7,112 bases of DNA, from contig CAMWQY010000136.1 in assembly GCA_947176355.1 (NCBI GenBank), positions 1 through 7,112 on the forward strand, given 5' to 3'. Made by a program: the position numbers and the translations under genes. This DNA is from an uncultured Porphyromonadaceae bacterium (GTDB lineage: Bacteria; Bacteroidota; Bacteroidia; Bacteroidales; Muribaculaceae). Below the pieces are notes generated by a model, which saw only the letters and a list, made by a program, of their open reading frames with translations, searched no databases and had not been told where the DNA came from. Positions 1 through 4,934 of the stretch are shown in pieces; within the stretch, counting starts at the first letter, position 1, and the number at the start of each line of letters is the position of its first letter.

Positions 1-2
1 AC

Positions 3-92
3 TACCGTATGCGCAGCGGAGTACACGGATGGTATTACTGGATCACCGGCCTTGCGCCGATTCTCCATTTCCTGTCAATCGGATTTGAATAG
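3..92 (+). CDS. C-terminal fragment of an unidentified, probably membrane-associated protein (5' end outside window)
   Basis: The frame beginning at base 3 is open from the window edge to a TAG at 90-92. It encodes 29 residues ending in an aromatic, hydrophobic stretch (GWYYWITGLAPILHFLSIGF) followed by a single Glu. The other two plus-strand frames give less protein-like sequence here, and the minus-strand frames are closed. The composition suggests the last membrane-embedded or membrane-proximal helix of a longer protein, but I do not recognise the family. It converges on the ATPase gene at 188-1492, with the two palindromes at 117-174 between the two stop codons. It could still be a chance open frame, because only 90 bases are visible. 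Confidence 0.45.
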   Translation, partial: YRMRSGVHGWYYWITGLAPILHFLSIGFE

Positions 93-116
93 TTGCTTAT
101 TTTATAAAGATTTGAT

Positions 117-145
117 AAAAGTGTCCTAAAATTTAGGACACTTTT
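117..145. repeat. Perfect 29-bp palindrome, distal member of the downstream pair
   Basis: AAAAGTGTCCTAAA and TTTAGGACACTTTT are exact reverse complements around a single central A (131). The 19-bp core, TGTCCTAAAATTTAGGACA at 122-140, is identical to the copy at 1495-1513 beside the ATPase start codon. The flanking A and T runs mean the RNA could also fold into a weak bidirectional terminator between the converging genes. However, the exact core match to the promoter-side copy argues for a protein-binding site as well. Confidence 0.85.
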
Positions 146-153
146 ATTGATTT

Positions 154-174
154 CTGTCCTAAATTTTAGGACAG
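154..174. repeat. Perfect 21-bp palindrome, proximal member of the downstream pair
   Basis: CTGTCCTAAA and TTTAGGACAG are exact reverse complements around T164. The 19-bp core is 155-173 and ends 15 bases from the ATPase stop codon (188-190). Its centre is 33 bp from the centre of the preceding copy (131). The same spacing separates the two copies upstream of the ATPase. Confidence 0.85.
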
Positions 175-187
175 TTCTTCTTGCTTG

Positions 188-1492
188 CTAAATATCCAGA
201 AGCCATCTCCACGCAGGAATTACATGAATTACAGTATCTTCGTCTATCTCGATTTCTTCTGCAGTATCATAAGTGATAATGTATAGATTCTTGCATCCTG
301 TGGCTTTTGAAGCCTCCATTATTCCATTTATCTCTCTGCTACGAGTCTCTTCATTACTCATATCCCACGTAACCTGAATCAAACTGGCGACATCAATTCC
401 TCTCTGCACAACAAAATCGCATTCTCCTTTTCCCTGATAATAGTATATCCTGTCAATCGGAGTGCGCTGCCTATAAAGCTGCAGGAAAACTGTATTTTCA
501 AGTTTCTTCCCATCATCGCCACTTTGAGGGAGCAATACCGCGTCGCGAAGGCCATTGTCGATACAGTAATACTTGGGTTGGGAACTCTCCGATTTCTGCA
601 AGGATCTGCTGTAGTTGGAGACACTTACAAACATAAAGATATCACAAGCGTAATTAGCCCAGTCATATAGAGCATCTTTGCTAACTTTGAGTCCTCTTGA
701 CTTTATGTCTCCATGAATGGCTCTTACCGATGTAGGTTTTGTCAGATTCACCATCAGCCGCTTGAGAAAATAGCGCATCACCTCTATGTTAGATATCCCG
801 TAACGTTCCACCAAGTCTTTCAGGAGCATAGTGTCAAAATAAGTCTGAAGTATCTTGGCTTTATACAGAGGGTTTTCTGTAAGCACCACCTCGGGGAAAC
901 CGCCTTCAGAATTGTATGCAATAAAAGCATTGCGCAGTTTTGCCAGATCAGACTCAAGCCAACTATCAGTTTTGATCCCTTTAAAATCACAATATTCCTT
1001 AAATGATAAGGGCATCGTTTCCTCTTCCAGGGGCCAGCCCCTTAAAGCAGATTTCAATTCCGAACTTAGCATAGAGGCGTTGCTTCCACTGATATATATA
1101 TTTTTGGTATAGTGCTTGTAAAGCCTCATTACAAAGTACTCCCAACCTTCTATCAGTTGTATCTCATCAAAAAACATATACACCGACGACATCTCCACAT
1201 CCGGATACATTTCCTGATATGCCTCGACAATCTGGTTCAGATCATCGGAATTCATTGTCACAAGGCGTTCATCATCAAATCCGACCCACAGAAATCTTCT
1301 TCTGTCTATGCCTTGTGAAAGAAGGTCATTGACCACGACTTCCATTCTTGAACTCTTACCACACCTCCTGACTCCGGGAATAGTAACTATCTTCCCGCTA
1401 TCTATCGGAAGTTGTGCCTCACGAGGCTTAAGGTCAGTAGGAAATTCCGCCTGACGCATCGCAATTTGACTTTTTATATATAACTTATCCAT
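188..1492 (-). CDS. AAA_14/DUF4143-type P-loop ATPase with C-terminal nuclease-like domain
   Basis: The 434-residue protein has the usual length and layout of the DUF4143 ATPases. A Walker A loop, GVRRCGKS, lies at residues 40-47. A Walker B strand, YMFFDE, lies at 105-110. A sensor-like strand, ISGSNASMLSSEL, follows at about 134-145, then a helical winged-helix-like region. The C-terminal domain carries GECDFVV (356-362) and IQVTW (372-376), resembling the D...QVT core of restriction-endonuclease-like folds. Members are cytoplasmic NTPases of largely unknown role; DNA binding or nucleolytic action is an inference. The ATG at 1492 lies two bases from a perfect palindrome that overlaps the promoter, so the leader is very short and lacks a Shine-Dalgarno sequence. 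The first in-frame alternative Met is residue 12. The gene appears monocistronic and is bracketed by palindrome pairs. The reading frame is intact and no key P-loop residue is missing. Confidence 0.9.
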   Translation of the reverse strand: MDKLYIKSQIAMRQAEFPTDLKPREAQLPIDSGKIVTIPGVRRCGKSSRMEVVVNDLLSQGIDRRRFLWVGFDDERLVTMNSDDLNQIVEAYQEMYPDVEMSSVYMFFDEIQLIEGWEYFVMRLYKHYTKNIYISGSNASMLSSELKSALRGWPLEEETMPLSFKEYCDFKGIKTDSWLESDLAKLRNAFIAYNSEGGFPEVVLTENPLYKAKILQTYFDTMLLKDLVERYGISNIEVMRYFLKRLMVNLTKPTSVRAIHGDIKSRGLKVSKDALYDWANYACDIFMFVSVSNYSRSLQKSESSQPKYYCIDNGLRDAVLLPQSGDDGKKLENTVFLQLYRQRTPIDRIYYYQGKGECDFVVQRGIDVASLIQVTWDMSNEETRSREINGIMEASKATGCKNLYIITYDTAEEIEIDEDTVIHVIPAWRWLLDI

Positions 1493-1494
1493 AC

Positions 1495-1513
1495 TGTCCT
1501 AAAATTTAGGACA
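1495..1513. promoter_or_regulatory. Perfect 19-bp palindromic operator candidate at the ATPase start
   Basis: TGTCCTAAA and TTTAGGACA are perfect inverted halves around A1504, identical to the core at 122-140. The site ends two bases before the ATPase start codon and shares its far end with the last bases of the -7 box (1512-1519). It therefore covers the expected transcription start, a classic repressor position. In the mRNA only the start-proximal part would be present. The binding protein is unknown; autoregulation by the adjacent ATPase is one possibility. Confidence 0.7.
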
Positions 1514-1519
1514 AAGATA
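1512..1519 (-). promoter_or_regulatory. Bacteroidetes-type -7 promoter box of the ATPase gene
   Basis: On the minus strand the bases read TATCTTTG, matching the Bacteroidetes TAnnTTTG -7 consensus. Transcription would start near 1508, giving a leader of only about 15 nt before the ATG at 1492. No clear TTTG -33 element is seen; the expected place is a T-rich run inside the degenerate palindrome at 1528-1546. A weak or activator-dependent promoter would fit. Confidence 0.6.
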
Positions 1520-1527
1520 ACACTTTT

Positions 1528-1546
1528 TGTCCTAAAAAAAAAGACA
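1528..1546. repeat. Degenerate fourth copy of the 19-bp palindrome
   Basis: TGTCCTAAAAAAAAAGACA keeps the left half (TGTCCTAAA) and the outer GACA of the right half exactly, while the inner right half has become an A run. Its centre (1537) is 33 bp from the centre of the perfect copy (1504), the same spacing as in the downstream pair. It occupies the -33 region of the ATPase promoter. Confidence 0.65.
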
Positions 1547-1561
1547 CCATTGAAAATTTTC

Positions 1562-1595
1562 AAAAAAGATAGCCCGACAGTGAAGTCGAGCTACC
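1562..1595 (-). terminator. Rho-independent terminator of the LRR operon
   Basis: On the minus strand TAGCTCGAC and GTCGGGCTA (1593-1570) pair through nine positions, one of them a U-G wobble, around a six-base loop. Two further pairs extend the stem outward to 1595 and 1568, and a run of six T (1567-1562) follows. The wobble becomes a C-A mismatch on the plus strand, so the structure is oriented for minus-strand transcripts. It lies about 150 bases beyond the LRR stop codon and just before the ATPase promoter, isolating the two units. Confidence 0.7.
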
Positions 1596-1745
1596 ATACT
1601 AAAGGATTAAAAGAGAATGCTACCTTCCTACAGATCTGTAAGATAATGTTTAAAAGGTATTAGCATTCAATGAAAAATCATAGTACCATATGAGTAGATA
1701 ACGTTGTATGAGAGAGATGAAATTAATTCTGGAAATTTTAAGCAA

Positions 1746-3335
1746 TTATTTTCGCATCATCTTCTTAGTAGAACCATCAGAGAAACGGACAATCACCATT
1801 CCACTGAAAGTCTCATCCACCTTTCGTCCTGATAAGTCATAGTACCCTATCACTTCTCTCACTGGAGTTGCTGATATAGTTTGCAACCCGGAAAGAACTT
1901 TCATATTCCAAAAATTCCCCCAAACTGGATCAGATTGATATATTTCCAAAGCTTCATCCGGTACCATCACTTCGAGAGTACTATATTGTAAATTAGTAGG
2001 AGTCCCAATAGAAGGAGGAATCATATTGAGGCTTACCAAGGATATAAGATTATCGTAATTAGCTATATTTCTATCCTTTGAGCTATATCCTAGTCCCAAT
2101 TCAGCGACTTGGGATCCAATTGTTAGTTCCTTAAGATCTGGACATACTAATCCGGCACCTTTAATTGAGGTACCAAGGTATAGACTCTCTACTTCTTGTG
2201 TCCATTCGTATAAGTCTTCAGGGTATTGGTATTTTGAGAAGTCGGTACTAAATTTATCATTAAAATTTTTATAACCTACAGTTATTTCATCTTCAGAGTC
2301 GTCAATCTCTAAACGTTTAATGTCAGGGGGAAACGTATATAATAATCCATTAACAGAGTTATATGCCACCTCAATAATCTTAGTGCCATTACACAACTTT
2401 ATAGATTTAAGATTAGTGCCATAAAAAGACCTCGTGCTAATTGTCGAGGCACCGGTGGCAGCATATGCAAGATTTTCACAACCAGCAAATGTATTATCTA
2501 GTTTCTCTACAGATACTGGAATTGTGATTGATTTTAAAGACTTGCAGTATTCAAAACAACCTCTCCCAATAGTTGTTACAGAGGTTGGGATATGAACGGC
2601 TGTCAAATTATCGCAACCTGCAAAACAACTTTGCCCAATAGAAGTGACTGATTGAGGAATTTCTACTGATTCCAATCCACTATGATAGAAACAATGATAT
2701 GGAATGCTTGTTATGGAGGAAGGAAGCTGTATTGTTTTCAAACTTGAGCAACCAGCAAAACATCCTTCTCCAAAACTTGAGACTGACGAGTGGATATCTA
2801 CTGATTCTAAATTAATACATTCTGCAAAACATTCATTTGGCAGAATGGTTACTGCTTCTGGTATCTGAACTGAAATAATACCAGATCCACAGAAAGCACC
2901 ACCCTCAATATTATTTACTAATATTGGTATTTTTACTTCATTCATTCTGGCACACCTTAGAAAGCATCCTCTGGGAATAGTAGTTATTTCCGAAGGCAAT
3001 TGTACAGATTCAAGATTGGAACAATCAGCAAAGCAATATTCACCAATAGACTTTACGGATGATGGGATGTTTACTGATAACAGTTTGGTACAACCTTTAA
3101 AGCAGTTTTTTCCAATAGAGATAACGGAGAGTTCTCTATTCTGAAATTTCACAGACGCAGGGATAATTATATTGCCCGAATACTCAGTATCTCCACTTGT
3201 CACACTACAAGTAAGATCTTGCACAGATAAAATATCGTATGCAATTCCGTCTACCTCAAAATCATACGCTGAGGCAGAAATGGATAGCCACAGCATTGCC
3301 ATGAGTATCCAAAGTTTTTGAATAGTTTGTTTCAT
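1746..3335 (-). CDS. Secreted BspA-like leucine-rich-repeat (LRR_5) protein
   Basis: The 529-residue product begins with a Sec signal peptide: a basic start, a hydrophobic stretch at 8-20 and a likely cut after ASA (21-23). No lipobox Cys is present. Residues about 71-305 form eleven LRR_5 repeats of 22-23 residues, marked by Phe at 79, 102, 125, 148, 170, 193, 216, 238, 261, 283 and 304. Most read like SxxSIGxxCFxGCxxLxSVxIP. A VPDEALEIYQ...WGNFWNMKVL segment (458-480), common near the end of BspA-like proteins, follows. The tail YYDLSGRKVDETFSGMVIVR (498-517) resembles type IX secretion C-terminal signals. Such proteins are usually surface-exposed or secreted and bind host or matrix proteins; the target here is unknown. 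It is the last gene of the operon, 11 bases after the preceding stop, with only an A-rich stretch before the ATG. Base composition is visibly AT-richer than in the IS region. Confidence 0.9.
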   Translation of the reverse strand: MKQTIQKLWILMAMLWLSISASAYDFEVDGIAYDILSVQDLTCSVTSGDTEYSGNIIIPASVKFQNRELSVISIGKNCFKGCTKLLSVNIPSSVKSIGEYCFADCSNLESVQLPSEITTIPRGCFLRCARMNEVKIPILVNNIEGGAFCGSGIISVQIPEAVTILPNECFAECINLESVDIHSSVSSFGEGCFAGCSSLKTIQLPSSITSIPYHCFYHSGLESVEIPQSVTSIGQSCFAGCDNLTAVHIPTSVTTIGRGCFEYCKSLKSITIPVSVEKLDNTFAGCENLAYAATGASTISTRSFYGTNLKSIKLCNGTKIIEVAYNSVNGLLYTFPPDIKRLEIDDSEDEITVGYKNFNDKFSTDFSKYQYPEDLYEWTQEVESLYLGTSIKGAGLVCPDLKELTIGSQVAELGLGYSSKDRNIANYDNLISLVSLNMIPPSIGTPTNLQYSTLEVMVPDEALEIYQSDPVWGNFWNMKVLSGLQTISATPVREVIGYYDLSGRKVDETFSGMVIVRFSDGSTKKMMRK

Positions 3336-3346
3336 TTTGTTTCTTT

Positions 3347-3778
3347 TTAGTTTTTAGATTTCTTTATAAGATTGATGATCTCGATTAATGCACTATGGGA
3401 TATTTTTCCTTGCAATGCGAGATTGCCGTGTGAATCGTTTACATCAAAAGATAGTAAATCTGATTGTGAATCGTATGTTATGCAATTATGAGCAAATCCA
3501 TGTCTAATACATGTTAGAAATCGAGAAGCAAGACTTCCTGTCTTTTTCATAATTAATGTGCAATCATCCGAAGACTCAATCCTTAATGAATTATCCGCAG
3601 GAACATCTAATATTTTGGATAAGGTTGTTTTACTCTTTACATAAGCCCAATCGCAACCTTTGTAATAATTCACTTCATCATTTTCCATCATAAGCAATAC
3701 ATCATGAAGTGTCTTAAATGCAAGGCCTAAATCACATTGCAAAGGGCGTGGAAATCGATTGATCTTCATATTAGTCAT
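3347..3778 (-). CDS. Small HEPN-like protein of unknown function
   Basis: The product is about 143 residues, soluble, with no signal peptide or membrane segment. Its strongest motif is ASRFLTCIRHGFAHN, where Arg and His in RHGFAH are separated by four residues. This is the RX4-6H signature of HEPN-domain proteins, many of which are RNases in toxin-antitoxin or defence systems. It sits after a helical N-terminal half (LGLAFKTLHDVLLMMEND) and before a helical C-terminus, as expected for a HEPN bundle. Family assignment rests on this motif and is an inference. The chosen ATG at 3778 overlaps the stop of the upstream gene by eight bases (ATGACTAA). A TTG one codon earlier (3781) and an ATG at 3769 (TAATATG junction) are alternatives. 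The overlap implies translational coupling within the operon. Confidence 0.8.
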   Translation of the reverse strand: MTNMKINRFPRPLQCDLGLAFKTLHDVLLMMENDEVNYYKGCDWAYVKSKTTLSKILDVPADNSLRIESSDDCTLIMKKTGSLASRFLTCIRHGFAHNCITYDSQSDLLSFDVNDSHGNLALQGKISHSALIEIINLIKKSKN

Positions 3779-4163
3779 CAATTGCGATTGGATACTTTAT
3801 GCCAAGTAAAATATCTTGATCTGCATCATAGAGTAAATCTCCATCATAACTTTCATCAATGCAGATGTACAGTTTATCTGCATTGACACTTCCTGCACTA
3901 CCACCATTCTTATTTTCACACCGAATTGACGGATCTTTTCTTAGAAGGTCGCTGAGTAAAGATTCGAGTTTAGCTATTTGCCCGGGAGTACCTGTAGCAA
4001 TTTGGAGAAGAATCGGGAATCCTTCTTTTTTGTGACGCTCCAAGGATTCTACAAGATCACTGGTCTTGCCTACATAAACACGTGGGTTAATGTTGTTTTT
4101 GCACATCATCGTCTTTAAATCAACGACGACCTGTTGAGCGAATTTGTCTAAGTCCACATTCAT
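3771..4163 (-). CDS. Small GIY-YIG-like nuclease-fold protein
   Basis: The 130-residue product contains RVYVGKTSDLVESLERH (28-44), matching the second GIY-YIG strand and helix (Y-[VI]-G-K-T followed by R..H). A conserved-looking Glu sits in IAKLESLLSDLL (63-74), at the position of the family's metal-binding Glu. NGGSAGSVNADKLYICID (86-103) follows as a C-terminal strand. The canonical first strand (GIY) is not evident; VVVDLKTMM (12-20) takes its place, so the fold may be diverged or catalytically altered. It is the first gene of the operon, overlapping the HEPN-like gene. The start chosen is the ATG at 4163. The frame stays open upstream to an in-frame stop at about 4191-4193 without another ATG. 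GIY-YIG enzymes cut DNA with one active site; activity here is uncertain. Confidence 0.75.
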   Translation of the reverse strand: MNVDLDKFAQQVVVDLKTMMCKNNINPRVYVGKTSDLVESLERHKKEGFPILLQIATGTPGQIAKLESLLSDLLRKDPSIRCENKNGGSAGSVNADKLYICIDESYDGDLLYDADQDILLGIKYPIAIDD

Positions 4164-4194
4164 GAGCAGAACAATAGCCGCCGGACCCCCTCAT
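4120..4194 (-). other. Possible leader micro-ORF overlapping the first operon gene
   Basis: An ATG at 4194 opens a 24-codon frame (starting MRGSGGYCSAHEC) that ends at a TGA inside the first operon gene, in a different frame from it. It is preceded by an A-rich CTAACCAAAAGCCA stretch, which looks more like a Bacteroidetes translation start region than the bases before 4163. Translation would pass over the start codon of the GIY-YIG-like gene. A leader-peptide role is speculative; it may be chance. Confidence 0.25.
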
Positions 4195-4530
4195 TGGCTT
4201 TTGGTTAGTATATACAGAAAACGTGAGGTCTGTACTGTTGCTCGTTCCACAGTTAGAGGCCTTCGCATTGCCCTGATTCGTTGAACGAGCAAACTTGCAG
4301 AGGCCTCACGAAGAATATGCTATACACCCGTTCTTGACACTCCCGTGTCAAGCCGGATGGATAATACATATCCACGTAAAGCATCTACCGTTTGCTACAT
4401 TCTTGACGAATCATTGAAAGTTGCGAAGTTTCTAACTGTCAAGAAAGAGCGTCAAGTAAACGCTTCCTATTATGTCTGCAGTCCCTCCCGCATAGTCCCT
4501 GACCGGGCCCCTGCGTTTCGGTCTGCTGAC
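4164..4530 (-). ncRNA. Long structured 5' leader of the three-gene operon
   Basis: About 365 bases separate the predicted promoter (4532-4562) from the first start codon (4163). They hold a long imperfect stem with arms 4222-4247 and 4283-4310: 22 of 26 positions pair, with one 2-nt bulge and a 35-nt loop region. There is also a perfect 8-bp hairpin at 4333-4352 (CTTGACAC, loop TCCC, GTGTCAAG). TTCTTGAC at 4400-4407 can pair with GTCAAGAA at 4438-4445, or its overlapping CTTGACG (4402-4408) with CGTCAAG at 4450-4456. The density of paired segments fits a cis-acting RNA or a stand-alone small RNA. I do not recognise a named riboswitch class. Confidence 0.5.
4333..4352. repeat. Perfect 8-bp hairpin in the leader
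   Basis: CTTGACACTCCCGTGTCAAG folds as an 8-bp stem with a TCCC loop (GGGA on the transcribed minus strand). It shares its CTTGAC half with the other leader inverted repeats at 4402 and 4450. No T run follows on either strand, so it is not a standard terminator. Confidence 0.75.
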
Positions 4531-4531
4531 G

Positions 4532-4562
4532 CAAAGTTACAAAAATATTCTTTACGTATCAA
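4532..4562 (-). promoter_or_regulatory. Predicted promoter of the GIY-YIG-like/HEPN-like/LRR operon
   Basis: On the minus strand TAACTTTG (4539-4532) matches the TAnnTTTG -7 consensus. A TTG (4562-4560) lies 20 bases upstream, within the spacing seen for Bacteroidetes -33/-7 promoters. Transcription would begin near 4528. No other good match lies closer to the first gene, so the long leader is probably transcribed. Confidence 0.6.
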
Positions 4563-4671
4563 TACTATTTATGCATAAAGATTAATATTTTTCATAAGAA
4601 TTTTCAAAAGACTATTATTGAGAGCATTTTGTTTTATGAATTGAGGTTTGTGCAAAAGCCTACACCATGAA

Positions 4672-4761
4672 GCGCCTCTCCGAGGCTATTGGACTATGGT
4701 TCAAGTCGCCCCAGACTGAAGTCTGGGGTTTAGGCATAATAATCAGGTCTCCGACCTGATT
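4672..4761. repeat. Cluster of three perfect hairpins in a gene-free stretch
   Basis: Between about 4580 and 4934 no gene is seen. This part holds GCCTC-TCC-GAGGC (about 4674-4686), CCCCAGACT-GA-AGTCTGGGG (4709-4728) and AATCAGGTC-TCC-GACCTGATT (4741-4761), in quick succession. The pattern resembles REP-like intergenic palindromes. The second and third hairpins could also act as weak transcription stops for leftward transcripts arriving from the IS region. A 30-codon plus-strand frame from 4667 is probably incidental. Confidence 0.6.
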
Positions 4762-4790
4762 TCCTTTTAAAGCTTCACCCAATCAACTTA
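4685..4790. repeat. Direct repeat, left copy
   Basis: This segment starts GCTATTGG, continues AGGCATAAtaATCAGGTCTCCGAC and ends CAACTTA. It matches 6178-6250 with scattered differences. The left copy carries about 35 extra bases (the CCCCAGACT hairpin and flank) between GCTATTGG and AGGCAT. The two copies enclose the IS481-like element and its extra ends. Confidence 0.65.
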
Positions 4791-4814
4791 AAAGCTATTT
4801 ATCGTATATCATAT

Positions 4815-4833
4815 GTTCGTTGACACTTTCATA
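4815..4833. repeat. Left outer IS-end-like sequence
   Basis: GTTCGTTGACACTTTCATA resembles the IS-end motif TTGACA(C/T)TTTTTGTA found inverted at 6102-6157, and the inner IS end at 4935-4951. It points to an earlier, now lost or nested, copy of a related insertion sequence. Confidence 0.45.
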
Positions 4834-4914
4834 CCGCCTTAGAAGCTGTAAAGTATTGTTCCTTAGAAATAGGCATCCTCACTGACCCCCTAGGGGGTCG
4901 CGCTTCTAAGGCGG
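4834..4914. repeat. 81-bp inverted-repeat element with an internal perfect palindrome
   Basis: CCGCCTTAGAAGC (4834-4846) and GCTTCTAAGGCGG (4902-4914) are exact 13-bp inverted repeats. Between them lies GACCCCCTAGGGGGTC (4884-4899), a perfect 16-bp palindrome, and another CCTTAGAA at 4861-4868. The element sits exactly between the outer and inner left IS-end motifs. A miniature insertion element or a structured RNA are both possible; no coding frame is apparent. Confidence 0.6.
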
Positions 4915-4934
4915 CTCCATATATCAAGAGTTCA

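Noticed and set aside
713..1318. Several plus-strand frames (713-1006, 855-1112, 1112-1318)
   Set aside because: They lie entirely antisense to the well-supported ATPase gene and read like antisense translation, with no domain signal.
3347..4163. The two small genes as an established toxin-antitoxin pair
   Set aside because: The HEPN-like motif is suggestive, but the partner is not a recognised antitoxin type. The claim was kept only as a hypothesis.
4333..4352. Leader hairpin as an IS-end remnant because it contains TTGACAC
   Set aside because: The match stops after seven bases, and both halves form a compact hairpin with no TTTTGTA extension. Chance similarity is more likely.
4164..4530. 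Structured leader as a retron msr-msd, tmRNA, RNase P RNA or tRNA
   Set aside because: No reverse transcriptase is nearby, and I could not find the conserved sequence elements of these RNAs.
4345..4578. 77-codon plus-strand frame over the operon leader
   Set aside because: The protein has no recognisable features and lies opposite the predicted minus-strand promoter and structured leader. Its start overlaps a hairpin, so it is most likely a chance frame.
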